Source: Albula goreensis (taxonomy: Eukaryota; Chordata; Actinopteri; Albuliformes; Albulidae). Taken from it: 64,000 bases of DNA. The notes below the pieces were generated by a model. It ran no database searches and was not told the DNA's origin. It saw nothing but the letters and a program-made list of their open reading frames with translations. Where the stretch lies: positions 4,310,731 through 4,374,730 of the forward strand of contig CM040746.1 in assembly GCA_022829145.1 (NCBI GenBank), read 5' to 3'. Position 1 is the first letter of the stretch, and each line of letters begins with the position of its first letter. The position numbers were made by a program, and so were the translations under genes. This document shows positions 1 through 14,000 of this stretch, one piece after another.

Positions 1-1465
1 AATAAGCTATATATTTTTATTTTGCCCCAGAATAAAGCTGTACAGGCTATTTTTGCTTAATAAAGTATATATTAGGCAATATTTTTTTCAGTAAGTATGT
101 ATATATGATATACACACATGTTGATGTGCAGGTATATTTCTATTATAACACTATCCCTGAAAGCGTTGGACTTCATTAGACATATAACTAGTGGAAACTG
201 TACAAATGAGTGAAAGAAGCTGTCTCCTCTTTCATTGTAATGAAGGACAGGCTGCGTTGCTTTTGACTCATACAGATGTAACGCAGTAACGAAATGCAGG
301 CCGAGACTCCAGAGAGTCCCCTCGTTCGGGAGGATACGTCGTACGATTTCAACTTCACTTCCTCACCACCAAATTATTATTACCAAAACGTTGTTATAAA
401 AAAAACCCCTTTGTCCGCAAATTCAGGAAAAAATGAGTTTCTGAAAGATTTTACAAAAAAAAAAATTGTGGGTACCGAAGAAAAATTTTGAGTTAACGAC
501 TTCAAACTCTAATTTCAAGACAGCCTGATCTGTCTCATGTCTCACGAATTTCCCCTTTATGTTGTAAAAAAAAACTGAAAGGAAGTAACCAGATAAAGAT
601 CTGATCAGAAACAATGTAAAGGAGAGAATGAAAATCCAAACCCTGAATGCGCTGCCATTGCCTAACAAAACACATGCATGCAGTTATGATTTGCCACTTT
701 TAGGATGGTTACGTTATGTTATTACTTTATGACATGTACAGCTCAAGACATTATCAATGGGCTCGCTTGGGCTTCTCTTTTTAACATTTTTGTTGTTTTC
801 TTGTTTTAAATCTGGGCCTGTACTTACATAGGGCCTTCGGTGAAAATACGTCACTGTATTTCAAACACGTGCTGACCATTTTCCATTTGCAAGTGCCCAG
901 GCGTCATTCTGTTTTTCGACATTTTTGTGGAATCTTTTCACAAAACTGATGATTTTTGTCCACTTCATCATTAAAGGGCCAATCAGCATCCTTCATCTCT
1001 ATGACAGCTGTGTGACTAATTCAATTTACCCAAAATGCCATGTATCGAAACATGTACACTTAATGTCATTTTTCAGTTCTTGAAAAGTTATTCTAATTAT
1101 TGTAACTGATAACAAAAGTTACCAGGTTTTTTTCGATGACACTCTCCCAAACCAATTGGTGTGTTCTTCTGTGAAGAGCAAATCCTTTCTAATTTGTCCA
1201 AATGACTCAGTATAGGGGCTTCGTAAATGATCACTCTCCAACCATTGCAGACCTAGTTGGGTATTTTTAATAAAAAAAATGTATTGAAGTCCGCGAGAGC
1301 CATTTTTCAAAACCTGTCCAGAAATAACGCATTATCAGTTTTCTTTTGGGTGTGGGGGGTCATGACTAGGGCTCCAGCAGTGCTCAGGTCAAACAAAAGT
1401 GGACACACAAAGGCCACGCACACGCACGTACGCACGTACGCACACATACACACACATACACGCAT
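1..1465 (-). other. Sequence downstream of arhgef6 (3' UTR and flank)
   Basis: No conserved coding sequence seen. Directly after the stop, at about 1400-1465, the minus strand is a TGTGTG/TGCGTACG-rich stretch. A minus-strand ATTAAA at 1266-1271, about 195 nt past the stop, is a candidate poly(A) signal, and an AATAAA lies at the window edge (about 15-22). Which of them is used cannot be told from sequence. Confidence 0.45.
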
Positions 1466-2624
1466 TCAGTGGCTACCATCCTCCCAGGCGGTGCAGTCGT
1501 TCCTCTGCTTGGCCAGCCTCCTAACCAGCCTCTCCAATTCCTTACGAGACCTCTGCTCCTCCTCCAGGTATTGCCTCATCTTTTTATTTTCCTGGAGGAC
1601 ACAAACACCATCCTCAGTGAGACCACCCGCTCCACAGGTTCATTCACACAGCACAAGATCTACACATTTTACTGATTTTCATTAGGGCTAAACCAAAACA
1701 ACATAGTACTGCAACGTTATTTTTCCCATTATATACCGACTATTACTTTATCTTGAAATATTATTATATTTTGGGTTGCATGTTTTGTTAAACTAATTTT
1801 CTTTAAAATTTTCATTCGATTTCCCCATGTGTTAAAAATTTCATTTTGAAGTGTAACTGACAGGTGTACCCCTGATAAACTTTTTCTCTCAAATGTATAA
1901 TTAAAATGTCCTAAAATGACAATGAGAAAAGGGATGGATTTTATAAAACGACCAATCCATGTTGCATGATCGATTAAGACAGTCTTTATAGTAAATCTGT
2001 ACAAACAAACTCATGGTTTTGCATGTTATTACAACAGAATCTGCACATTTTAAATGAAGGCAAATGGGATGAGGCAGTGACGATGATACCTTCTTCAGCT
2101 CATGGACTTCATCCTTTAATGCGTACACAGCATCAACAAGACTTCTGTGGGAAACAAGGTTTGTTTAAACTCCAACTGGAAAAACACATGCCAAAGCTTC
2201 CCTGTAACAGAACATTAGAACCGTCTAGAAGCTACTTTCTTTCAGCTTCATTTTAAGGGGAAGATGACAGGTAAAAAGAAAGCAGCATCAAAAACATCAA
2301 CAAAAAGATGAATGCAACTGGCTGCATTTCCAATTAAATTTCCAGTCAGTCTTATTGTTTATTTTTACCCTTGATGAATGTCTGGCAAGTTTTTACAGAA
2401 GAAAGACATATACAATTTTGTCTCAATCTTCTAGTTAATGCTCTAGTTACACTCTTCCTCGATGACTGTCCTTTTCCTATTGAGGAATGGAATGTGTCAT
2501 GCAAGTGAAACTCATCGCTCATACTTTTCCTCGATGACTGTCTGGCCGTTGCTCTTCGTCTCTTCCACAATGATCTTCTCCTCCTCTGGTAACAGGACCT
2601 GTGGGGTGCCCTCCTTCCGGCCCC
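1466..2624 (-). other. arhgef6: arhgef6 exons 20-22: GIT-binding tail and coiled coil
   Basis: Exon 20 (2624-2525) has [19 protein letters not shown] and GQTVIEEK. Exon 21 (2144-2090) has [18 protein letters not shown]. Exon 22 (1591-1466) has [20 protein letters not shown] and [12 protein letters not shown], ending CTAWEDGSH and a TGA at 1468-1466. The heptad-like Leu/Glu/Arg pattern is the trimeric coiled coil of PIX proteins. The last residues do not form an obvious PDZ ligand, unlike the ETNL end of long beta-PIX. Confidence 0.9.
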
Positions 2625-4564
2625 CTGCGAACACGAATATCCCAGAACCCCTTGAGTCACCCTGCTACCTTGACACACGATCACGCATTCGTCAGACCTC
2701 ATCCTCACTTCATTCTCAAGACCCTTCTTGTTTTTACACAGCTTTTACAACTGCTGGCCAGGTCATGTGATGCATTACATCATAGTCAATCAGGAGATTC
2801 GCTCCTCTCCATGCCTGCACCTCCTGGTCACGTCTGCTGTCTGTTCTGGCGCCTGCTGGTGTAAAGACCTTCCCACAGTGGTCAGAACAGCAGATAGTCT
2901 GCCCACCTTCAAGCGCAGACTGAAGACTAACCTCATCAGAATGCACCTCTCCTTCCCTCCCTAGCTCTCCCACTTAGCCATAGTTTTTGCTTGTAGCTAC
3001 CTTATCAGAGTTATTGTTTATTACTAATTGTTTCTTGTATTTTTTCTTCAACAGCTCATCCATAGGGTTCAGTCCTTTCTAACCCTACTGGCATTTGAGA
3101 CTTCTACCCTTCGCTAGCACTTCGCAACCATAATCTATGCCTGCAGGGAAGAGGCAGAACAGTTATGGGGTGGAGTCAATTTGCAAATCTTACAGTTTAA
3201 ACCCAGTGTCTGAGCTGGACCATTACGGGCAATTACTGTTACAGTAAGAGTCCTTCACACACAGAGTGTCTTTAAATCTCTCGCAGTCTGACTGTCACGA
3301 CCATTGAATACACTGACTGCTCGATCCAAAAGGCTTTTCAAATAACTTCTCATCTTAAATTTTATCCTCAGTACACAGAACTGCCTCAGGGTAAAGAAAC
3401 ACTCACTTTCATTTTTTATTTTAACCTGCTCTAATGTCGGAAGTCTAGACCCTCCAGCAAATGATATGTGAAAGATTACTCCATTTTGGACTCCAAGCAA
3501 ACGACACTTTCACGATCCCATTCGCGTTTCGTGACTCTCAACGCGTTCGAGCCTCCTCCTTGGATCGACTCGGTCATTCATGTTTTCACAAGGGATGTTA
3601 TTATTCTCTACAGCCGCTTCGAAAGTGGATCGCTTCCTTTCGCCTTCGATTCTCTCCGCCTCCAATCCCCAGCAATTGCAGTTACGATGCTAGTTCTCCT
3701 TTTATCCTCCCACAGTGTACTGTAACACTTCAGGACCTACAAAAACCTGCCTTTAAACTATTATTAAGTTGTTTTTCATCAACAGTAACCCATTTATTAA
3801 TCACCCAAAGATACCATTACAACACTGTGGAGATGTTTCTCCAGGTGCTTGAAGGCGTAGCCAGGTCAACACAGGAAGCTGTAACATTGAGCAGGCCTTT
3901 AGCGAGAGACTGCGATCGTGCTACTCTGCTCAGGACTGCGAATCGTTTACAGGTGTGGGGCAGCCTGTAGTCTAGCGGCTAAGGTACATGACTGGGACCC
4001 CTGAGGTTGGTGGTTCAAGCCACACAAACACAATTGCTGTTGGGCTCTTGAGCAAGGCCCTTAACCTCACATTGCTGTCAGCAGGGATTGGCCATGGGTT
4101 AGCCTAATCAACTGTAAGTCATCTTGGATAAAAGCATTAGCTAAATGATTGTAATTTAATGTAATGCTGCCGCATCCAGTGTCTAGTTTGCACCATAAAA
4201 AAATCTACCTTTTTACAAGTTATCTGACAGATATTTGAGTCATTTTTGTGGCAATGTTAGGAGGCCCTGGGTGAGGTTACCGTGCAGGGCAGGGGTGAAT
4301 GTTTTCCTTTCATGTGGTGTTTTACACATGGCAGCAGCTAACACCCCGATCTCTACCACAAGGCCCACCCCAATACACACTGAAGTCCAATTAGAAGAGG
4401 CAGAGAAACAGACAGACTGGTGCCCCAATTCTCAGAGTCATCACAAATGACAAGGGAAACCACAACCGCTCCTACAAACCTGGCCTCTAGCAAAGAGAGA
4501 AGGATGAGCTACAAACAAGTTAACATCCTGCTAATACTGACATTATGCAGTGTAAGCAGAAAAA

Positions 4565-4631
<67 letters not shown>

Positions 4632-7600
4632 TCACAGTCACTCACTCCTGCAAGCATGCTCGCACATGCACATACTAACATAGTCCAGCACACATGCACC
4701 AATGTGCACGCATGCACATAGATCCAGCATTTATTCAGCTGTTTGCCCACTAATCAACCCAGTTGTATACTCATGCACCAGGGACTGCTTAATGAGAGAA
4801 AATACCCCAGGAAGCGTTTCTGGTTGCACAAACTAAGCATTTGAGCAATTGTCCACTGAGTCATTTACTTGCTGCCTGGAAGGTGCAATCAATTAAGCTC
4901 CAAGCCAAGGATATCCTTACAATTAATTGTGTGTGGAAATCCAGATTAAAATAAAGCCAGTTGTTTCCTTTAAAAGACACTGTGTTCTGTGACCTCTAAG
5001 AAATTACAGTGTCTGGTCATCACTTAACACTACAGATATGACTGGGTTGTACAGAAATGTGCGACTCCCACAGAAAATTAATAAAATATCATATTAACAA
5101 GCACTGATAATTTTTAAAGAGCTTAAACAATCCCTGGGCAGTACATTTCTTTGAAAGGACATAAGACCTCTGCCAAAAACGTACCAACAGATGGAAAACA
5201 CATTCAAATCCATGCATCTGCACAGGTGTGCACACACGCATGCACACGCACACAAACACAAACATGATGTTTTATGTGAAGACAGGCTAATAGCTTTTCC
5301 CACCTGTGCTAGCCTGCTGAAGGCTGGCCCCTGTGCAGTAGGCCTCAATGACCTTCAGAATCTGAGCATCCTCCTCCAGCACTGCTGTACCTGCCAATCA
5401 CAGACAGATAAACAATGTTAATGGGCGGAGCCAGGGAAAGCTACTGCACTTACTGGGCTTGTGACTGCCTCTATTTTTTCTGACTCCAGTAAGTGCACCA
5501 ATCACAGGTCATCCTCCTGGAAATGGGAGGGGCCAGACAAAGACAAAGGGGGGACTGAAGGCTTGTATACTTTTTGTGATTTTGTCTCAGATTCAATCTT
5601 CCTAATAGCCAGTGTAAAAATAACATTGCAATTCCAGAACTGTGTTGAGAATCTTTGGGTAAAATCATCTGGATTTCCAATGATTTCCAAGCTCATAAGA
5701 TGTGATTAACACTTCACCTCCATTCCCTCCACATACGCCCCAAGACTCCCAGAATTCCTAGCATCTTCAGTCTGTATCTACTTGACTTGCATTCCATTCA
5801 CCAGCTATTATCAAAAATCACGGAGGAACCGCAGAGAAAAGAAATGCAGAGTTTGAGCTCAATTCGTAAATTGGACTTAACTGAGCAACTGGCTCCTGAT
5901 ATTTCACTACGTACACTCAGGATTCACTCAGGGTGCAATCACTGCAGGTGACAATTTCATACAAATGAAATGTGGGAGGGTGTTTGTGGCAACTACAAGG
6001 TAGTGTGGGGTATAGATTTGCTTTTACTTACAGGCTTATAATAGTTAGGGAGCTAGGCTTGTATCTCAGATATTAAAGGTTTATTTATTTTACAGGTGGG
6101 ACACTACTGCTGTACCCTTAAGCAAGAAAGTTCACCTGAAACTGCCTCAGTAAACATCCAGATTTACAAATACTTCATCAGTAAATATCCATGTTTATAA
6201 ATACTGCACCAGTAAACATCAATGTTTACAAATACTTTATCAGTAAATATCCAGGTTTACAAATACTGCATCAGTAAATATCCAGGTTTACAAATACTGC
6301 ATCTGTAAATATCCATGTTTATAAATACTGCATCAGTAAATATCAATGTTTACAAATACTGCATCAGTAAATATCAGGCTTACAAATACTTCATCAGTAA
6401 ATATCCAGGCTTACAAATACTGCATCAATAAATATCAAGGTTTATCAATGGGGAAGAAGCAAACATGTGAACTGAGTGACTCTGAAATATAACATTTAAT
6501 AAAATGCCGAGGATTTAAATGGAAATGTAAAATAAACATGCTTTTTAGAAGTAGACTCAAAACATGAAGCTGACAGAATCATTTCACTGAACAATTACGA
6601 ATACATTACTAATCTATGTGGAATACCAAAGCTTCTCCCCTCAGACTGTGAAGACAGAACCTGTCACATCTTGCCTCCTTCTGATAGGAGAATAAAATTG
6701 TCCAATCAGAGCTCTCTGGCAGCATGATGGTGCTCATATTAAGGAACAATTGGAAATCAGACAGTGTGGAAAAGCAGATCAGTAAATGACTGTTTCCAGC
6801 TTCAAAAGGCGCTGCACTGGAAGAATGTATATTCGTTTGCTCCCTTTTACTCTCCTCCTCCTTCTCTTTTTCTTTATCACACTATTTGATGTGTCACATG
6901 CACTACGCGTTTCATTTTCAAGCTTACTTTTCCTCAACAGGAAGTCATCATCTGACGGTTTTCTTTCCGTTTTTCGTTTCGGGAGGAACTTCTTAATGGG
7001 CCTGGGGCTTTTACTGGAGTCCTGATGAATTGAAAAAAAAGGAGGGAGAAAAAGAGGAGAGAAATGACCGTGAAAAAGAAAGTGAGAGTGGGTGGGAGAG
7101 ACCATGACAGAGAGTGAAAGAGGGAGATAGAGAAAGGCAAGAAGGAAAGGGTGAGTAAGAATACACAAAAGAATCCGAGAGAAAAAGAGAGAGAGGAAAC
7201 AAGAAAGAGATAAATGGAATAAGAACAGTGATAAAAAAATAATCTCACTGCCACAAAATAAAACACATGGCTCACTAGGCCTTCAGCACATTGAGGAAGC
7301 AAACACAAGGCAAATTTCCCACAATTCTCCTGTGCACTACCAGCCTGTTGTACCAACATGTTGCCATACTGACTAATTTTACGTGGAACTGACGGCAACC
7401 CTGAAAATAACATACACACACACATATATATAGATATATGACCTGTGTTCAAAAAGGACCCCAGAGTGCTAATTGCTGATCTAGGATCAGCTTTGAATTT
7501 TAGCTCCTAATGGATAAGGTTTGGATGTTGAGAGGTCGATCAGTTTTGTGAATGTGGATCCTGATCTGAGAGCAGCAGGCTGGCAGTACACACAGGGACG

Positions 7601-7903
7601 GGTGCTGGCACACAGGGATGCACATTGAAAGCTAACTCCACAGCTCAGCAGTCTTATAAAAAGGGTTTTCTGTCATCAACTGCCTCTTTACCAGACTTAT
7701 TGCATTTGTTACACACTCTTTGCTCTCGTTATCAAAACTTAGTCTACATGAAGTGGCTGCAAGAATGTTCAATTATTATTATGTATTATGTAAGTCACCT
7801 TCAGCCAGATAAAATTGAAATTGAAACTTTATACTCCACAGATGGAAAGCGATTCAAGAACCAGATTAAGGACCTGCTATTGTAGGTTCAATAACAGTAG
7901 CAT

Positions 7904-7941
<38 letters not shown>

Positions 7942-7975
7942 AACAGTGTTGTGTGTGTGTGTAGGCACCTGCTCG

Positions 7976-8037
<62 letters not shown>

Positions 8038-11000
8038 TGTGTGTGTAGATTTTACAGGTGGGGGTGGTATATATGGGTGTAGATTGTAATGTGTGTGTGA
8101 TATAATAATGGGATAACTGAAGATCAAGCATGTCATGAATTATTAAACAAATAACTAAACCCATACAGCATGCACAGTGACATGGATTCGGCCCTGTGCA
8201 GTATCTGTGTCTCAAAAACACCATGCGTGAGGACCGAAAGCGAAGCGCTGTCAAATCCTGTCTCATTTCCTAACACATGATTGCAAAAGTACATACAGCG
8301 GTTCAAATGCCAGCACATGTACGGGTAAAAAAAAAAAAAAAAAAAAAAAAACATGGGGCAAGATAAAATCTTCACATAAAATATCCTATTTTAGTATGAG
8401 TCAAGGAAAGAGTGATGGTGAGAAATGATGGGGAAAAGAGAGAAGTGCCGTGGCTGACATGAACAGAAAAAATGACACGTTCCTTCTCTGCTTGCAACTA
8501 GTCATTGTTTAGTATTTGGAAGACAGGAGACAAGCATAAACAAGACAACTGACAGGAAGTGGTTCTTCACCAACAAAAACCCACGAGAAAGAAAGAGAGA
8601 GAGCGATAATGTTTGCGTGCGCGAGCGTGAATGCAAGTGTGAGAGAAAAATAGAGAGGTAGAGAACACAGTGGGCTCGATTCAATAACACGCTTTCGGGT
8701 CACACGCAATTCGATCAAAACATGCGGCATTTCAATAGTTTAATCATACTGTCATGAGCAAACAAGTCATTTGATATGTGTTCTTCTACATTTAAGAATA
8801 GAACGGCATAGGTCTTTAAAGGGACTAAATGTCAATTTTGATTGAATTGCATCCACCCAAAAAGAGGCTGAGTACATTTGATTGAATATAGCCCAGTGAG
8901 GAGATGCCACATAAGCAAAGGCAAGCCAGGGCAGAAGCAGGTCTAATCCTTACCTTCAAGATATAAGACATCCTCTACAAAGACCAGAGTGGAGAAAGAG
9001 AGGGAGAGAAATACATGCATGAGAAAAACAAGTGAACAGGTGAAAATGCACAGGTGAAGCAAGTGGTAATATAAGTCACATGATTCAGACTATGTCACAC
9101 TCATAGGGAGTCCAGCTGACAGGCACAATCAAACTATGTGTCTGAATTCAGTTTATTCTGAGTTTGTCCTTGACTTTCTGCTGTATGTCTCACTTTCTGC
9201 TTCCAAAAACACCTTCCACAACACCATTATATCTGATCTCGAATTTTCTACCCCCTCAGATGTAAAGGTGTTGCTGTGACAACAGTTCTGTTTGGGGACT
9301 ACAACCCTGGAGACGACGAAACTTGCTTGAAAATGCGACCATTTTCCATGCGACATGTTGGGTGCATGAGCCTGTCTGCTTCTTAACCACTTCTGAGAGC
9401 TCAACTGCTACGCTATGGGGTGAGGCTAAGCACTCATTCTCCCCCCTGCGGGGGCTCCTCGGGTACTTTTTGGGGCTCAGAGACTTCGATACACGTGCAC
9501 ATCAGCATCATGGAAACCAGAGGGCAGGCGTATTCACCAGCTTGGCCAGAGTACGCTAGAGTACGCTGTTTTTCGCTAGGCCACCATTTCCCAATCCCAG
9601 CCTCGCATCGCCTGTTCATCTTGTGACAAACTCTTCTGTGTTAGTTCCTTAGAAAACATTAATGACAATGCGCTACACTGCTTGTGTTTAAACTTAGTAC
9701 AAATCATGTCATTAAACGGCCTTCAGTTCTACAAAGAATGAGAATTATCGGGCCAAGGGATGACTGACATAGCCTCATTTGCATATTTTTACTGACTATT
9801 TTGCATGTGGGAGGGTAGATTTTTCACATAGGAACTTTTTTGAGTCAAATTTGACAACAAATTTTGTGTCAATTAGAATAATGGTTCTTTTATTTTCCAT
9901 TTTTAAAAATGGCAAAAAAGTGCCAATACTGAATCCCTACTGGTGGCCATGCTTTTTTTTTTTTTTTTTTTCTGTTCGGACTTTTGGCACACCTTTGTAG
10001 CCCTGTATTGAAGCCTACCAATAGAATATTTACCTTACTGATGTCCAAAATGGTCTTATTTGCATATTTTCTTAGTTCTGGTACTGATTAATAGTCATAT
10101 AGATCCATTCTTTTCCTTCACACTCTTGTCAGAGACTGTACAATCTTGCACTTCACCGATTTCCATATTGATCAAACCATGGGTGGATTTTTGCGTTTTC
10201 TAAAAATTCAAAATGGTGAAAGATCAAATATGGTGCATCTGTTTGGTCTAAGACATATTTTTGCTCATTGTGAGGAGTTTGATCTGGCAGTTTTGGGTTT
10301 GAATGCAGGTAGAAAGGAGCTTAACTTGTGAGTTGTGACAAATGTGGCAAAAAGTTGAGCTGCAACAGACAAAAATCGGGTACCTCTGAGCTAAGTCGAC
10401 TGTGCGTTATGTCCATTTCGTCAGTTGGCTTCCATACTCATAGTTTGTTTCTGGCGTTGGTGGGTGGGAGAAAGTACAATTTCAATAGAGCCTAACGTTG
10501 GGGGCAGGCATGGTCACGATCTACGCAGGAGCGAACGGGAAGTGGCAGAAACGTCGAGGGTTTAAAAAACCCCATCCCATGCACGGCCATAGTCTGACAC
10601 CCCTGTGTTACAGGAAGCAGAGCGCCTGAGTGCCGCTTCATACCGCTGCCCCTGTGGGCTCGCAGACTCCACGACCCCTGGGTTAGTCATAGTGGCTCAA
10701 CGTACGTCCTACACTGGTGCCAGAAGGCAGCTTTTTACCATCTTTACCATCAACCTGCTTTACCAGGAATTTTACTGACAAATAACACACCTGTGAGTGG
10801 GAGCTTGACATGCTAAAACCACCATATAGTAATGCGTATTCTTGCCTACATTTCAGATGAGATGTAGCCTCTATGACTTAGTGCTGTCTTTCTGTTTGGT
10901 TCCGTGAAGCGCTATGTCACTGTTGTGTGCGTCTGTTTATTGGGATATTTTTTTAAGGGCAGGAGGTAATATTGGCTGGAGGTGACCCAGTAGAGGAGAC

Positions 11001-14000
11001 GGAGAGGGCTGCTCTGGCTCCACTTGCTATAGTATCTGTGGACTCACAAGCTGTAGGACCCCCCCGAGTTAGTCATAGTGACACTGCACTCTACCCACAG
11101 CTGCTGCTAAAGTGGGTCTTTTTAAAACCAGTTAAGACTGGGGTTTTCCATGGTCCTACTTCCTATGGTTCACACCAACACACACATTGAAAATCAATAT
11201 CGATCTTTACATAAATGTGGGGGTGTTATGGTCTGACTCCCTTCATGCACATATGTAACACAGCGTCCACCGATTTGATTACAAACCAACAGTCAGTTAC
11301 CTCTTTGAACCGATCGGGCCATAGAGTAAGCGTGGGAAATCACAAACCGCTAACACCAGAGACGATAAACTCTGGAAGGAAGCAGAGTCTGTTCATACAG
11401 CGGAGATTTTGGGCCTTGGAGGCAAGGTGTGAGGGTCATGGTCTTTGGCCAATGACAACTTTAATCCTTCAGTTCTGAAACACCAGAAAGAAGCAAACGC
11501 AGCAGTCCTCCGATCTCTCTTCTGGCCTAAGCTAACCAAATCCACCATCAGAAATAGGCTGGCACCACTCAGACTGCAGTACACCTTGGCCATCAGAAAT
11601 AGGCTGGCACCACACAGACTGCAGTACACCTTGGCCATCAGAAATAGGCTGGCACCACTCAGACTGCAGGACATGCTGGCTATCAGAAATAGGCTGGCAC
11701 CACTCAGACTGCAGACTGCAGGACACCAGACTGCAGTACACCTTGCCATCAGGGCTGGCAACTCAGACTGCAGTGGCCATCAGAAATAGTCTGGCACCAC
11801 ACAGACTGCAGTACACCTGCCATCAGAAATGCTGGCACCACACAGACTGTTTGGCCATCAGAAATAGTCTGGCACACACAGACTGCAGTACACCTTATCA
11901 GCTGGCACCACACAGACTGCAGTACACCTTGGCCATCAGAAATAGTCTGGCACCACACAGACTGTTTGATCAGAAATAGGCTGGCACCACTCAGACTGCA
12001 GGACATGCTGGCTATCAGAAATAGTCTGGCGCCACTCAGACTGACGTACACCTGGGCCAGGGAAGTTGAGACAGTTATGCAGATGCTCTGTTAGAGCTGA
12101 CACTTACCTCCTTATAGCCCAGTGGGCTGAGGGACCAGGGCTTGCTGACTTTGGGGGGCTCCAGGGGACCCCGGCTTGGGGCTGGGGAGCCATACCCCTG
12201 GTGGCTGGGGGTCCCTACAGCACTCCCAGTCTTGCCCTCAGCACTCTGAATTAAGACAAAGACAATAAGACACAGTCAGGCTAATGCAGATGGCTTGGTT
12301 AGTGGTTGACTACACCACACAAGTCTTCTTAAGAACTGGAGGGCCACATATATTTCAATTCCAGGTTGGTTACACCTGAATTATAATGTGGAACCTGTTG
12401 AACCTGTGGTAAAAATCTGATTCTCCTGGTACTCAGACTAATTGCTGATTTGATTCCCTTGGTACTCATACTGGCTGATTTGATTCCACTGGTACTCAGA
12501 CTGGCTGATTTGATTCTCCTGGTACTCATACTGGCTGATTTGATTCTCCTGGTACTCATTCTGGCTGATTTGATTCTCCTGGTACTCATACTGGCTGATT
12601 TGATTCCCCTGGTACTCAGACTAGCTGATTTGATTCTCCTGGTACTCATACTGGCTGATTTGATTCCCCTGGTACTCAGACTAGCTGATTTGATTCTCCT
12701 GGTACTCATACTGGCTGATTTGATTCTCCTGGTACTCATACTGGCTGATTTGATTCCCCTGGTACTCATACTGGCTGATTTGATTCTCCTGGTACTCATA
12801 CTGGCTGATTTGATTCCCCTGGTACTCATACTGGCTGATTTGATTCCCCTGGTACTCATACTGGCTGATTTGATTCTCCTGGTACTCATACTGGCTGATT
12901 TGATTCCCCTGGTACTCAGACTAGCTGATTTGATTCCCCTGGTACTCAGACTTCTCTTGAGCTCCTGCAGGTGGTACCTTGCTGATGGTGCCCACAGGAC
13001 TTCCTCCTTTGGTCAGAGAGTGCAGATGATCCAGCCAGTCCTGCAGGTCCTGTTGTGTATTGCAGAACACCATGGTGCGGTCTGTCATGCCACCTGCACA
13101 CACAGCACACACATCACCATCACACACACCCAGCCAGAGTCAGACAGTCCCACCGCATGTCCTCTCTGCTGTTTCTTCTAATTGCAAAATGTGGAAGTAC
13201 GTGGAAAATGGCATCCATGCGTTGCCCTCTGGACGAAGTAGGAACGAGAACTCAACAAGGACATGGTATATATTTATTTACAGATCAGCTCTGAAAGCAC
13301 ACTCTGTAGGCTTACATTCAACTGACATTTATACATTGGCCCATAAGTAGAACATAGGAACATAAGAACATGGTAACCAGACCTTGCCCTTCAGCTCATT
13401 CAGGCTCATAATTTATGGACAGTTTGCAGTATGTGTGGGTAGTCTTGGCCCTGACTCAATTAGCTGATTATCTAATACAGCAACACTGGGTCACTCATAC
13501 ACAAACCATAGATGGAAACTACAGCAGCTTCAGAAAGCAGAAGTATCGCAGTGCTGCCATGTACTTGTTCTACCTGTGCACTCCCAAGTGGAGATTTTTC
13601 CAGCTCTGAAATCAACACACCTGTGATCTCGAAAGCGAAGAGTGCGCTGTCCACGTCCTCTATCTGTTTGGTCACCATGATCCCTGCTAGAGGCAGCCGT
13701 CCCTGTAAAGCAGTTATCACCTGATTGTACAGCAGCTGATTCTACAGCAGCTGGCTGAACTGCAGCTGTTTCTACAGCAGCTGACTGAACTGCAGCTGAT
13801 TCTACAGCAGCTGACTGACCTGCAGCTGATTCTACAGCAGCTGACTGTATTGTAGCTGGCACACAGTGAGGAGCAGGGGTCTGCCGGTGCTCACTCCAAA
13901 TAGTGTTTTTATATCAAAATTACTCATGTAATCACATCATGTTTTAAGAATATGGCAGACATAATTCACATATACATACACATACACACATACACCATAT

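Larger units (their letters stand above)
5304..12245 (-). other. arhgef6: arhgef6 exons 16-19: proline-rich linker and basic/GIT-binding region
   Basis: Exon 16 (12245-12108, 46 codons) carries [21 protein letters not shown]. Exon 17 (8974-8954) is a 21-nt microexon, RMSYILK. Exon 18 (7021-6928) carries the basic stretch [19 protein letters not shown]. Exon 19 (5384-5304) carries [18 protein letters not shown], start of the GIT-binding segment. Compared with the human protein as I remember it, the proline/arginine-rich stretch between KPWSLS and LGYKE is shorter here by about 12 residues, which roughly explains the length difference. The exon 19 acceptor is a CAGCAG tandem, so a one-codon splice variant is likely. 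Confidence 0.88.

Noticed and set aside
3461-3970. Plus-strand 169-codon open frame
   Set aside because: No recognisable domain, runs into a SINE at its end and lies in an arhgef6 intron; probably chance.
3968-4021. Possible tRNA gene (A and B boxes present)
   Set aside because: No cloverleaf with acceptor and anticodon stems; body and tail match the SINE at 57252.
12432-12955. CRISPR-like direct repeats of 30 bp
   Set aside because: Units are contiguous without unique spacers and lie in a vertebrate intron: a minisatellite.
12329-13181. Long open frames on both strands (243 codons plus, 186 codons minus) with 10-residue repeats
   Set aside because: They are translations of the 30-bp minisatellite; a period divisible by three keeps frames open. 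They overlap arhgef6 exon 15 and have no homology.
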